A stretch of DNA of 64,000 bases from Meconema thalassinum (GCA_946902985.2 OX336392.1:465584693-465648692), one strand, 5' to 3'. Counted from the first letter of the stretch, positions 18,147 through 28,104 are shown. A program made the numbers and translations. Notes: a model not told the origin generated them from the letters alone.

Positions 18147-19299
18147 TCTCCATTCCTATCAAGCTCAAACACCTGGACTCAATAACAATGATGAAATTCA
18201 ATTTGTTATCAACAACCAAGATATTTACACCCTACCGCATGAAAGTGTCATTCAGATTGAAGGTCGGCTCACCAAAGCCGATGGCTCTACACCTACCACA
18301 TCCAAGTTGGCCAACCATGGTTTAGCCTTTCTGTTTTCTGAAGTACGTTATGTCATTAACGATATCGTGGTGGATAGCACTCGAAATGTGGGCATTTCCA
18401 GTGTCATGAAACTATACCCCTCTTATAGTGAGGAAGAAGGTAAAACACTTTGCATGGCAGGTTGGTGTCCTGACTCGACCAATGACTGGATGGTACACAC
18501 CGATGGAACCTTTACTGGATATTTACCTCTTAAACTGATTCTAGGCTTTGCTGAAGATCACCAACGCATTGTGGTCAACGCAAGGCAAGTGCTTTATCTG
18601 GTGAGAGACAGGAGTGATAATAATGCACTCAAGGGAGCCGACAATGCCCCCATCGATTCAAAAGTTCAACTACAACGCTTGCTATGGAAAGTGCCTCATG
18701 TGACCCTTAACGATAGCAAAAAACTGGACATACTCAAAATGGTAAAGAGAGATATGCCTCTACCCATGGAATTTAGAAGCTGGGCACTCCATGAGTATCC
18801 GCTATTGCCCACCACCAACACACACAGTTGGTCTGTAAAAACAGCTCGCTATACAGAGAGACCTCTCTACCTGATTGTGGGTTTTCAAACGAATCGCAAG
18901 TATCAACAAACCAAAGATGCCACGCAATTTGATCACCTGCAATTGAGAAATGCACGTCTTTTCCTCAACGGAGCTGTGTTTCCCTATGAAGGACTGGATT
19001 TGGATTTTTCAAAAAATAAATTTAGCCCCCTGTACGACTTGTTTTCTAAATTTCGATGGTCGTATTATCAAAAAGAGAACGGCCCCATGCTACTACCCCA
19101 AGCGTTTAAGGCAAGAGCACCACTGATTGTTTTTGACTGTTCTTACCTGGAAGAGTCTGTCAAGCCATCCAATATCGACATTCGACTAGATTTTGAAACG
19201 CATGACAATGTACCAGCCAATACGACGGCCTACTGTCTGATTATTCATCACAAACAAGTCAACTATTATCCACTGTCCAACCAAGTGACGAGTGTATAA
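18082..19299 (+). CDS. Major capsid protein (double jelly-roll, hexon-like)
   Basis: 405 residues from the ATG pair at 18082/18085. It has the layout expected of a Maverick major capsid protein: an N-terminal jelly-roll (NDEIQFVINNQDIYTLP, ESVIQIEGRL, FLFSEVRYVINDIVVD), a linker (MKLYPSYSEEEGK) and a second jelly-roll with RPLYLIVGFQTNRKYQQ, ARLFLNGAVFPYEGLDLDFS and FSPLYDLFSKFRWSYY, a region strongly conserved in the group. It would form the icosahedral shell. It lies at the end of the protease-penton-hexon block. Somewhat short for the class, but no break is visible. Confidence 0.88.
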   Translation: MMNSILEIANRIEEQPGVVRIDLHSYQAQTPGLNNNDEIQFVINNQDIYTLPHESVIQIEGRLTKADGSTPTTSKLANHGLAFLFSEVRYVINDIVVDSTRNVGISSVMKLYPSYSEEEGKTLCMAGWCPDSTNDWMVHTDGTFTGYLPLKLILGFAEDHQRIVVNARQVLYLVRDRSDNNALKGADNAPIDSKVQLQRLLWKVPHVTLNDSKKLDILKMVKRDMPLPMEFRSWALHEYPLLPTTNTHSWSVKTARYTERPLYLIVGFQTNRKYQQTKDATQFDHLQLRNARLFLNGAVFPYEGLDLDFSKNKFSPLYDLFSKFRWSYYQKENGPMLLPQAFKARAPLIVFDCSYLEESVKPSNIDIRLDFETHDNVPANTTAYCLIIHHKQVNYYPLSNQVTSV

Positions 19300-19332
19300 A
19301 TAACAGCTCAACCCACGTTAAGTCGCTCAGTC

Positions 19333-19870
19333 ATGTCTTGCTTTAAAGCCTCAAGAGACGTTACATCCATGAATTTAAACTCTGAGGAACAACGTTTCAA
19401 GACTTTTGCCACATGGCCAGTGCCTTTCATAAACCCTCAAGCCTTGGCGGCTGCTGGATTCTACTATTTAAAAACGAGAGATGAAGTGAAATGTGCCTTT
19501 TGTCCCATCATCATAGACCAATGGCAGGAGGGCGATGAACCCATGCAGGAACATCAGCGCTGGTCACCCACCTGCCCCTACCTGTGCAGAATGAAAGTGG
19601 GAAATATACCCTGTCATTCAAGCTATCCCTCGCTTGTGTCTTTGGGTGATGAAAAAAAAAACAAGTTACGATACATGTGGGCCGTATGGTATCCATGGTG
19701 CTTCGGTGAGCAGATCACCATCAAAAACGCCTAGTTTAGAGACATTGGGACATCATCGGTGTTATGGACGTTACAAACACAAGAGACTATTTTGTTGTAT
19801 CAGTTGCTATCGTCCTTATCCTAAAATGAGAAAAGCCTGTAAGACGTGTTATGATAATAAAATGATGTAA
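19333..19870 (+). CDS. BIR-domain (IAP-like) protein, frame broken at an A10 run
   Basis: The ATG at 19333 opens a frame with a complete baculoviral IAP repeat: C54-x2-C57-x16-H74-x6-C81, preceded by WPVPFINPQALAAAGFYYL and followed by RWSPTCPYL. BIR proteins bind caspases or IAP antagonists and are common in insect DNA viruses. The frame shifts at an A10 run (19652-19661): the first frame ends at 19734, while the expected downstream sequence (YDTCGPYGI and a C-terminal Cys/His-rich tail with CYGRYKH, CCISCYRPYPKM and CKTC) continues in another frame to 19870. A homopolymer sequencing error, polymerase slippage or a true inactivating change could explain it. The tail may be a degenerate zinc module. 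Confidence 0.85.
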
Positions 19871-20012
19871 TTCTTAAATTCTTATTTTTGCATGTCCCCC
19901 TGTCCTACCCTAACCTTCTTTTTTGAAACTAGCATGGCAGGTAAGTCCATGCCATGATCACACGTGATCGTCAGTCAGTCGTCAGTTGAACTTGGTCCAG
20001 GCAAGCGTCAAC

Positions 20013-20564
20013 ATGTTGCGCACACTCATTGTGGATTGCCAAGGGTTTAAAATTGGTGACAACAAATTTATATTTAAACAAGTGGCCATAATCGATTGTA
20101 CCACGTTTTGGATATCGCAAGCTACGCATTTGCTATTTAAACCACCCCATGCTTTTGATTTGTTGTGTGAAAAAGACCGTAAACAAACCCAGTGGATTGA
20201 AAATCATAGGCAACTAGACTGGAATCAGGGAACCATTTCCTATAAATATTTGGACGTGGTCATGAAAGCACACTTGTCCTCGGCCAATGTGGTATTTGTG
20301 AAAGGTAATGAAAAACGTCAATGGTTGCAACCATTTTTGGCGTCTTACTGTCAATGTATCGACCTCATGGAGTTGGGCTGCCCCTCCCTGCAAACGCTCA
20401 TGGATACTTGTTCCTGTGGCAACATTACCCATACAGCCCTATCGCATGCGTGGCATCTCTTTCATTGGTTAACCACTCATGCCTGCTGGGAGTTGTTGAA
20501 CAAAATTATAACTCAAGATTTACCTGTGAATGACGTCAGTGAGATTTCTACTAGCGACGTGTAA
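20013..20564 (+). CDS. Conserved unknown, possibly nuclease-like (VDCQGF protein)
   Basis: 183 residues from ATG 20013 (an upstream in-frame TTG is ignored). It opens with LRTLIVDCQGFKIGDNKFI followed by KQVAIIDCTTF, then HLLFKPPHAFDLL, WIENHRQLDWNQG, VVFVKGNEKRQWL and IDLMELGCPSL. This pattern of strand-Asp, H and later Asp blocks recurs in proteins from arthropod mobile elements and viruses and loosely resembles an RNase H/DEDD exonuclease layout. That link is a guess from the order of acidic motifs. It sits after the BIR gene in the rightward block and is intact. Confidence 0.65.
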   Translation: MLRTLIVDCQGFKIGDNKFIFKQVAIIDCTTFWISQATHLLFKPPHAFDLLCEKDRKQTQWIENHRQLDWNQGTISYKYLDVVMKAHLSSANVVFVKGNEKRQWLQPFLASYCQCIDLMELGCPSLQTLMDTCSCGNITHTALSHAWHLFHWLTTHACWELLNKIITQDLPVNDVSEISTSDV

Positions 20565-20585
20565 ACATCTACAGCACGTGATACC

Positions 20586-21056
20586 ATGGAGAAAGGCAAT
20601 GCTACGGACAAAGCCATCGGCAAGTTCTTTGTGTGCAAAAAGAAACTAGACAGTTTTACCAAAGAGGAACTCTTGGCACTGCCCAAGTCGTTCATTTATT
20701 ATGTGGCCGCCAACGCGGTCAAAGAAATCTGGCAACATGTACCAAAATCATGGACTCAAGACCCTGTGTTGAGTGAATTGCAACCCTGTACGGATTACGA
20801 TCACCATAAGCAAGTGGCCATGGCAAAAATACCGTCTATGCGTCAGTGTGCGACTTGCCAGCTAGTGAAACTGTATCACGGTCATAAAAGTCCGTGTAAA
20901 GACTTTGTTGAATCATTCCACGAGTGTCATGGCGAGAAAAAGCAACAACAACAACAACAAACACAAACATCGTCCACAGAGGAGGAGGAAGACCAAACCT
21001 TTTTACCATCGATGGAAAAGGATATGCCAGACCTGTACTGGCAATGGCGTCATTGA
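20586..21056 (+). CDS. Unknown acidic-tail protein with CxxC motif
   Basis: 156 residues, ATG 20586. An N-terminal helical region (KKKLDSFTKEELLALPKSF) precedes a short CATCQLVKLYHGHKSPC module that could bind a metal, a Q7 run and an acidic EEEED stretch. The 3' 128 bp overlap the phospholipase gene in a different frame. I recognise no family. The overlap and tight spacing (21 bp after the previous stop) favour a real gene in the block. Confidence 0.6.
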   Translation: MEKGNATDKAIGKFFVCKKKLDSFTKEELLALPKSFIYYVAANAVKEIWQHVPKSWTQDPVLSELQPCTDYDHHKQVAMAKIPSMRQCATCQLVKLYHGHKSPCKDFVESFHECHGEKKQQQQQQTQTSSTEEEEDQTFLPSMEKDMPDLYWQWRH

Positions 21057-21369
21057 CAAAGTGATTCAATACTTACCTTACGAAATCCATCTTCCAGGTT
21101 ATCGTTTTTGCGGCCCTGGAACTCGTCTCGAAAAACGTTTACAACGTGGTGATGTACCCATTAATCTTTTGGATCAAGCATGCAAGGAACATGACCTTTC
21201 TTATCGCCATAGTCATTCTGGTTTAAGACATGTGGCAGATAAATTGTTATTGAAGAAAGCTAAACAACGTTTCACATCCAGTGATGCCTCAGTAGGTGAA
21301 AGGATGGCAGCCCTAATTGTCATGAGTGCTATGAAAGGAAAGTTGATGATGCATGGACATAAACATTGA
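20929..21369 (+). CDS. Parvovirus-type phospholipase A2
   Basis: 146 residues from ATG 20929. A basic N-terminus (RKSNNNNNKHKHRPQRRRK) suggests nuclear targeting or nucleic acid contact. The PLA2 core has the calcium-loop YRFCGPGT (58-65) and the catalytic dyad H88-D89 in DQACKEHDLSYRH. The same domain in parvovirus VP1 lets incoming particles leave the endosome, and such proteins are known in Mavericks and adintoviruses; a similar entry role here is inferred. Last gene of the rightward block. AATAAA at 21433-21438 is a plausible polyadenylation signal. Confidence 0.85.
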   Translation: MARKSNNNNNKHKHRPQRRRKTKPFYHRWKRICQTCTGNGVIDKVIQYLPYEIHLPGYRFCGPGTRLEKRLQRGDVPINLLDQACKEHDLSYRHSHSGLRHVADKLLLKKAKQRFTSSDASVGERMAALIVMSAMKGKLMMHGHKH

Positions 21370-21432
21370 GGAGTGAGGAATTGGGATTTGTTTGTATTCT
21401 ATTTTTCTTTTGTCAATTCACTATGACTATGA

Positions 21433-21438
21433 AATAAA
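21433..21438 (+). terminator. Polyadenylation signal after the capsid/PLA2 block
   Basis: AATAAA, 64 bp after the phospholipase stop and before the convergent polymerase gene. It may end several of the rightward transcripts. Called from sequence and position only. Confidence 0.5.
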
Positions 21439-22513
21439 AACAAAAGTTTTCCAGAGCACGATGTTTTGTTATTTTTAATTTTAAGAAATCGTGATGTTGA
21501 TGGCTGATTTTTTCATTTTACACATTTCACACATGATGAATTCCACACACTGTCATTTATCATTTTGCAATTTACAGTTTTTGAAAACGTTCGTTTCAAG
21601 TTTAACGTTTTTGATGATATGGATTTTTCCATTTTGCTGATGACACATTTTAAACAATGTCCGTTTGAAGTTTTTGAATTTTCAAATTTCACACATGGCC
21701 ATTTCCAGTTTTTAAAAATGTCCGTTTTAAGTTTTGCTGTTTTGGTGATATGGAAACATGGAATTTCCATTTTGCTGTTTTCATATTTTTTCCATTTGGT
21801 GTATGTCGAAAGTTGAGATTTGACAATGATGTTGATGCGAGTGCTTGACCTTGATAATACTGCAATGTGTTGATGTGTGTTTGGAGAAACGTCGAGGTCT
21901 ACGACTACTGCAGGTAAGACTGTTTTTACAAAAATAATGTCTTTTGACTGCCACATTTCAATGAAAAAACGAAACTATTTAAAACAAAATGAATATATAA
22001 GTGACCATTTACCCCCACCCCACCCACCCACTCTACCTCATCGTGTTTGCTCTGGTCAATCATACACACCAGTTTTCTCTCTCCACTCATACATTCACAC
22101 CTGTCTTAGGGAACAAACACAACCACTTTATTTATTCCCAAAAGCACATTCTCGACATGCACACTCATTCCAAAAGAACTTTTTAGTTTATCATTTACAT
22201 TACGAAAAATAATTAAATACTAGTTATTAAAGTTACTAAAAATCTTACTTATTTCATATTTACAAAAAAAACTCAACTTTGTACAGCGTTAAAAGGATCA
22301 CACTATTTACCAATCAAAAAATTTTTAAAAAATAAGGTTGCACACAACTTTTTAAAGAGCAAAAGGTCCAAGTGAATTGTCACTATTTACAAAATCTACT
22401 ATTTACAATGACAGAAACCAATATTTACAAAATTCTAAATCTACAAGTTACAAAAAGCCATGCCCCATAAACGATTAAACAGTGAAATCACACCTCCTCC
22501 TCGTTGCGATCAT
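21439..22513. other. Maverick interior, non-coding, between convergent gene blocks
   Basis: AT-rich, with imperfect repeats (about 21570-21800) of a CATTTT...GTCCGTTT(G/T)AAGTTTT theme. The minus strand is open for 147 codons (21956-21513), but its content (repeated KMEKS, SKT and K-rich segments) follows the DNA repeats, so I do not call a gene. 22200-22450 is A-rich with repeated ATTTACAAAA. No tRNA or terminator hairpin noticed. Confidence 0.6.
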
Positions 22514-23987
22514 ATGATGATGATGATAATTGTTGTTTTAAGGGGCCTAACATCGAGGTTATCGGCCCCTAATGATCTGGGTGATAGCGAAAATGATAAT
22601 GAAATGGAAACCAGAACAAAATTATCGAAGACTGAATATACGTACAAAAAGGAACTCGCATGGAAACAACTCACAATATGGTCCTACAAAAGGGATTTTA
22701 GAACGAAAAGTTGCACAAAAAGAATAGATTGAAAAAGACCCACAAAACGTAGGCTAGATTCAAAATACGTACAAAATGCAAAGTAGCGCCGAAATACTTA
22801 CAAAATGCAACTGAAATTCAAAATACTTACAAAATGCAAATGAGATCGAAAGTACGTACAAAATGCAATTGAGGTTCAAAATACTTACAAAATGCAACTG
22901 AAATTGAAAATACACAATGCAATTCAGATTGAAATATCCCAGGTCCAATCCAAATTATTCACAAAGTGCAATTGAAATTCAAAATACTTACAAAATGCAA
23001 TTGAAATTGAAAATGCTTACAAAATGTACGGTAGATTCAAACGACTCATGTGGATTGACAATACTTACAAAAAGCAATTTAGATTGAAAATACTTGACAA
23101 ATGTAATTTAGATTCAAAATACCCACAAAATGCAATTGAGAATCAAAATATGTGCAAAATGCCCACCAAACAAAATGCAATTTAGATTCAAAATTCGTGC
23201 GAAATGCGGTTTTGGTTGAAAATACTTACAAAATGCAATTGAAATTCAAAATACTCACTAAAATGCCCTGACGCCTGCATTGAAAGACTTACTAAAAAGC
23301 AATTTAGATTGTCAATCTTTACAAAATGCAATTGAGGTTGAAAACAATCGCGAGATGTAATTTAGATCGAAGAGACTTACAAAATGCAACATAGATCAAA
23401 AATGCCTTAAAAAAAATGGTAAAAGGGAATTTAGATACACGGTGATTCGAGTAACAAAAACAGTGCGGGAATCTTAAAGAGAAAAGGAAATAGAAGGAAA
23501 AGAGGAGAGGAGAGGGGAGAGAGGAGAAGGTCCGCCCCAAAGGGAAGGGACAAAAAGGGGAAAACGGACCCAGCTCAGGAATCCCTCGGGGTCGCCAACG
23601 CCCGAACTCACCAGCCGTGAGCCCCTGAGGGTGTAGCATTATCGACGGTGCACCAGAAGTGGTGGGGCTACATACACCCTGCCTCCTTAAGGGCCTTGAG
23701 CACAAGGCAGGAGGTAAAAGGAAAAGAAAAAGAAGGCTGACCCCTCGCAGAAGGAGGGAATCAGAAAAGATGAGACAAGGGCCAATGAAGGCGGGAAAGG
23801 AAGAGACTCCCTAGGCCTCGGATACCCTAATACCGTCGGGGTCGGAAGAGAACAAGAGTTGACCAAGGGAGGTCGACAGGAAAGAAGAAAGAGAGGAGCC
23901 GGCACAAGTAAGTGGAAGCAATGCCGGACTCAGCTGGGGCCCCGTGGTCGCCAACCCACAACCCACTAGATGTGAGCCCCTGGGGGG
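22514..23987 (-). mobile_element. Composite retroposon, long form, inside Maverick polB 3' end
   Basis: Bounded by a perfect 13-bp duplication TCGTTGCGATCAT (22501-22513 and 23988-24000). It has the full long-form structure with a 29-bp minisatellite (about 22740-23340). It is almost identical to the copy at 58062-59539, sharing rare variants such as GACGCCTGCATTG, TATCGACGGTGCACC and GCCAATGAAGGCGG, so it is young. It moves the polymerase stop codon by a few codons. Confidence 0.93.
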
Positions 23988-26900
23988 TCGTTGCGATCAT
24001 AACCCCAGGGCAGGCTAGTGAGCAGGTCATCAGCCCACACACGCTTGTTATCCATGGAGGCGAGGGTGCGTTTTCTCTGTTCCACAAGATACAAATGATG
24101 GTTGCTGGATTGTATCCTGCACTGTGTATGAGACATAGCTTTGCCAGTGCGTAAAACCGCTAAGTAATCGTCTACACGTAGCGATTTTACCACTGCCCTA
24201 CCTACACCTTTTGCTCTCTTGGCTTCCTTACAGTCGAGTGTGCGGTAAGCATACATTTTTGAAGCCAAACCTACGAATTCCGTCATAATGGAATCACCGC
24301 ATTCATCTTTTAAAACGCCCATTTCCTTCTTGTTCTTTATGGGCAGCTGAAACACGTTGTCAGCACTATAGCAAGAGGTGTCGAACCAGTCACTATGTTG
24401 CCTCATGACGTCATAGGGGTTGCAGTGGCGAATGTGGTAAATGAATGAGTCCGTGTCCATATACAAAAGAGAGACGTCCTCAAAATGGCGTTTCGCAAAC
24501 TCATAGTGGAATCGATACATGACCGATTTAGAAAAGTCTAAAATGACTTGACCCAAGTAAATGGGCTTATCCATGGTCACGCTGGTCTTACTCATTTCAA
24601 TAGTAGCCAAATCCTCATCGATAATTTTGATCGATTTGAAATTTGGCTTGGCAATGTACCGCCGGGCACCCCACCGCCCCTCCCAGACATTCATCAATTT
24701 AATGTCACGGTATTTGCGGACATTCTCCATAGACTTGCCATAGATGCAGTTGTTCATTAATTTAAAAAAATTAATTTCAAACTGCTGTGTTGCCATTTGT
24801 CGGTGCTCTGTGTTGAGTCGCATGTATGGCTCAAGCCATGCTTTTTGAGCAAAAGAAATACCCCTGTGGACTTTCTTCAACACCAAGCCTTGGGCGAGGC
24901 ATTGCACCAACATTTGGATATGTAGCACATACCGATTTTTGTTGTAAAGTGTGCCCATGAGTTTTTCAGTTTTCACTTTACTGTCAGGGGGAACCATTTG
25001 CTCAAGACAGAATGGGAAATCGGCATGTTCATCATACAAGGATGATGGATATTCAATATCCACTTCTAGCACATATCCACGGCCTGTTTCTTGGCTAGCC
25101 ATGTTCACATGAAATTCTGACACTTGTTTCTCTGTCAGCCAAGCAAACTTCCCATAGGGCAAAGGCTGACTCATGGCGTAACCGTACAAATTATTCACGT
25201 CATAGTACATTAAGTACGATTCTGGTTTGTCTGGTGAATAATCAGGCATGTAGACATTGTTCGCTTCAGCATGGCGTTGGTTAAGTGACACAAAGCCGCC
25301 ACGAATGCCCTTTTCAAAAAATAGAACCATGTCTACGTCAGTGAGTAAATCCAATTCCACTTGAATGTATTTCAAAGCGGCATCGAACGAGAGTCCAGGA
25401 CTCGTGTAATAGTGAGCCGGATCAAGACCGTAAATGTGTTGACACAAGTTACGGAATTTTTCAAACACATCAGTGAGCAGCAATACATCCAGTTTTAGGT
25501 AATGCAAAGCATATTCACTTAGCGTCTTCATGCCAAACACTCGCCAAACTTGACATGCATGTGCATAGTCTTCATCGGAAACGGTACTGCGTGTTAGTTT
25601 CGAGTAAAATTTCTCTTGTGGAGGGAGTTTTCTTTGCTTTAACACGTCCCAGCTGTTGCAGAAATCATACGGGAATATACCTTTCCGAATGCACAATTGA
25701 AATTGCTCAGGATCATTAAAATGCATTCTAGTATTTTTTAATTCCTCCTCATTCAAGCCATTCACAAGGCTGTCGAGCGAGGATGCCATAAACTTAAAGG
25801 AATCCAAAAATCGAATGCTAAAGTTGCTCAACCACCATGTCAGGGCTGTAAAACGCTCATGGTTTTGGGGAATAATGGTAAACGAGCCCTTGTTAACATG
25901 GCCCAATTCACGAATCAAAAACTGAATGTCATAATTCGCCAGATTGTGGAAAAAGACACCGATGAAACGAGGAGCTGGAAAGTTCAAGTTGCATTTACTA
26001 TGCGCAGCTCCACGAAACTCCCCCGTAAAGTGCGAGTGATCACGAACGGTGTCTTCAGCATTGATCAGTGGCTTTTCGCAAATATGGCATGTCATGGCAT
26101 GCTCATACTGCTGCTGTTGTTCTGGAGATAGGCTCATGGGTACTGGGTGGTCCAGTAATTCCTGTACATGGTCGGCCAACTTGACAAGTTCATCCAAGAA
26201 CCATTTGGCACAATCTGGCCCCTCACGGTATTTGTAAACGGATTGTGTGGGGTCATGGGCACACACCACATTAAATCCTATGGCAAAGGGTTCATGTTTT
26301 TGAATGGGTGTGGTTGAGCTCATGGAGGGATCTGGTTCACATCCCGCCATGGGTGTGGTGAGAGCTTCGAAATCTGCATATACCACATAGGGAACAGTGT
26401 CACGCTTATGAATGTCCTTAAACTTTAACACAGCCTTGTCCCCTTGTGGCAATATCAATCTCACCGCTTCCTGAGTAACACAATCTACCCTATGACGTTC
26501 CAAAGAAGTAGGCGTCCAAAAGTATTGGAGACAACGGTCACAAATATGCTTTATACCATGTGCTTTGGACATTTGACTGCTTAGCAATCTACTCAGGCTT
26601 TTAATGAGGCAATAGTGATTCACTTCTCCTACAGATAAATATAAAAGATGAATGTGATGTCGTTTCGGTTCTTTTGTGGCATAAAGAGGACCCACAATCT
26701 CATCACCGTCAAGGCCATACACCATGAACGAAAAGTCCTGGTTGTCTCGTTCAAACCTATGGATCTCGGTTAAGTCCATAGGGAACGTCACTCGAGTTAA
26801 ATTTAAAGTATGTTTCAATTCAACAAACTTGGCCTTGTACATTCCTGGTCTGTTAACATGACGATCTTGAGCTGGCTGCAAGTACGCAGCCACAGCCCAC

Positions 26901-27421
26901 AGAAAGCAATCATTGTCATGGTTCTCAATATTCACCACAGCCTTTTTCGAAGCTATTGCTGGAGGTGTTTTAATATAGCTAGACCCAGCATTCAACGGGT
27001 TGAAATGACAAATGTTGATTTGTAAATGATGAATTTTGTCTAAGGCTAGACCACTCGGTCCTTGTTGCAGTTTATCAAATTTTGACAGCAAGGCATTCAC
27101 CACGTGGGTTTCATACCACTGTTCCAAATTATGGGCTATGAATAGCTCTTGCATTTTACTGCAAATATAGAATGTCTCTTTATGCTCTACATCCTTCTTT
27201 TTATATACGAAATCGCACACTAGTTCTGTATTCACCTTTAAAGCCGTATGCAACCTTTGCGCTGTACAAATTTCAATTTTAAAAATTTCAAAACAAGATT
27301 CTAAAAATTCTTTGGGAATCGAACTTTTTCTAACATTCACTATGCGGCCAGAGCACACACGCGATTTGAAACAACTGTTTAGGGTTTCCCAAGTTAACGT
27401 ATCCGCAGCAGTAAAAGACAT
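23966..27421 (-). CDS. Protein-primed DNA polymerase B, C-terminal codons replaced by retroposon
   Basis: About 1,151 residues from the ATG at 27421 (the GTG six codons upstream is disfavoured). Order: N-terminal region with NHDNDCFLWAVAAYL (about 165-180); C2HC finger C294-x2-C297...H310-C314; Exo I YADFEAL (D350, E352); a CHICEKPL...RDHSHFTGEFRGAAH zinc/HNH-like insert (about 445-480); Exo II HNLANYD (about 492); Exo III YLKLD (about 641); motif A DVNNLYGYAM (about 741); motif B KLMNNCIYG (about 887); motif C YMDTDS (about 987). It replicates the element from its TIR ends. The retroposon at 22514-23987 replaced only the last few codons; a new stop at 23966 lies in that insert. The catalytic region looks intact. 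Confidence 0.95.
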   Translation of the reverse strand: MSFTAADTLTWETLNSCFKSRVCSGRIVNVRKSSIPKEFLESCFEIFKIEICTAQRLHTALKVNTELVCDFVYKKKDVEHKETFYICSKMQELFIAHNLEQWYETHVVNALLSKFDKLQQGPSGLALDKIHHLQINICHFNPLNAGSSYIKTPPAIASKKAVVNIENHDNDCFLWAVAAYLQPAQDRHVNRPGMYKAKFVELKHTLNLTRVTFPMDLTEIHRFERDNQDFSFMVYGLDGDEIVGPLYATKEPKRHHIHLLYLSVGEVNHYCLIKSLSRLLSSQMSKAHGIKHICDRCLQYFWTPTSLERHRVDCVTQEAVRLILPQGDKAVLKFKDIHKRDTVPYVVYADFEALTTPMAGCEPDPSMSSTTPIQKHEPFAIGFNVVCAHDPTQSVYKYREGPDCAKWFLDELVKLADHVQELLDHPVPMSLSPEQQQQYEHAMTCHICEKPLINAEDTVRDHSHFTGEFRGAAHSKCNLNFPAPRFIGVFFHNLANYDIQFLIRELGHVNKGSFTIIPQNHERFTALTWWLSNFSIRFLDSFKFMASSLDSLVNGLNEEELKNTRMHFNDPEQFQLCIRKGIFPYDFCNSWDVLKQRKLPPQEKFYSKLTRSTVSDEDYAHACQVWRVFGMKTLSEYALHYLKLDVLLLTDVFEKFRNLCQHIYGLDPAHYYTSPGLSFDAALKYIQVELDLLTDVDMVLFFEKGIRGGFVSLNQRHAEANNVYMPDYSPDKPESYLMYYDVNNLYGYAMSQPLPYGKFAWLTEKQVSEFHVNMASQETGRGYVLEVDIEYPSSLYDEHADFPFCLEQMVPPDSKVKTEKLMGTLYNKNRYVLHIQMLVQCLAQGLVLKKVHRGISFAQKAWLEPYMRLNTEHRQMATQQFEINFFKLMNNCIYGKSMENVRKYRDIKLMNVWEGRWGARRYIAKPNFKSIKIIDEDLATIEMSKTSVTMDKPIYLGQVILDFSKSVMYRFHYEFAKRHFEDVSLLYMDTDSFIYHIRHCNPYDVMRQHSDWFDTSCYSADNVFQLPIKNKKEMGVLKDECGDSIMTEFVGLASKMYAYRTLDCKEAKRAKGVGRAVVKSLRVDDYLAVLRTGKAMSHTQCRIQSSNHHLYLVEQRKRTLASMDNKRVWADDLLTSLPWGYDRNDPPGAHI

Positions 27422-28104
27422 TATTTTGAAAGAACACACTCACCTGAGTTTAGAAATGTAGACTGTCTGACAATAATCCAAAAAACACACACGTTCCTGG
27501 TTATTCACAGAGGTCAAGCGTTTTCCAACACTCTAAAAAGAAATAAAATAAACCACCATAAGTATATCCATTCCATATAGTTTATGCATTTCATAAACAA
27601 AACAAAATCAAACAGGTTATATATTTAAAAAAACAAATCTCACCTTGACGTGTAATGCTTTTCTATATTCCCGTCTCGTGGGCTAGTATGGAAATGGTTT
27701 TCTTTTCTAGTTGTCTGTCTTTCTCTTTCTTTAATATATTTCCCACAGACACACGACAGGTAGGCTATACACGTTATCTGCAAACAAATAAATAAATAAA
27801 ATCATTAATTATCTAATCAATAAATAATTGCATGTATTTATATAAAATCAATAAATATATAAATGAATAAATATATACCTACCCCACAACAAGGTTAAGT
27901 ATTTTCCACCAACACCAAAACTGATAAACGCAGTGTGTTCAAAGGTAGTCACCTAAGTGAGCGTGGAAATGATAACGACATGTCTTTATATATGCTACGT
28001 TGCATGTATAATCTTTTTTTTCCCACGCTTTGACCATTCTGTTATCAGGCACGTGGACAGCTAACGTCCCAGGCGAACACCTGTGGCGAATCAAATTTCA
28101 CATG
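27422..28104 (-). promoter_or_regulatory. polB leader with TATA box and possible 5' UTR introns
   Basis: Non-coding. A minus-strand TATA-like ATATATAAAG lies at 27993-27984, just inside the right TIR. Between it and the ATG are an AAG|GTGAGA donor-like site (about 27643), a pyrimidine-rich TTTCTTTTTAG acceptor-like site (27533) and a strong CAG|GTGAGT donor-like site at 27443, 22 bp before the ATG. 27780-27890 is very AT-rich with repeated AATAAATA. The promoter call is reasonable; the intron calls are tentative. Confidence 0.5.

Noticed and set aside
21513..21956. 147-codon minus-strand frame in the Maverick interior
   Set aside because: Lysine-rich content mirrors DNA repeats and there is no family resemblance; kept as non-coding.
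22760..22948. Leucine/phenylalanine-rich minus-strand frames of the CILYVFSISFAFCKYF type (also at 38220, 53286, 53992 and 58313)
   Set aside because: They are translations of the minisatellite and occur wherever the long form occurs.
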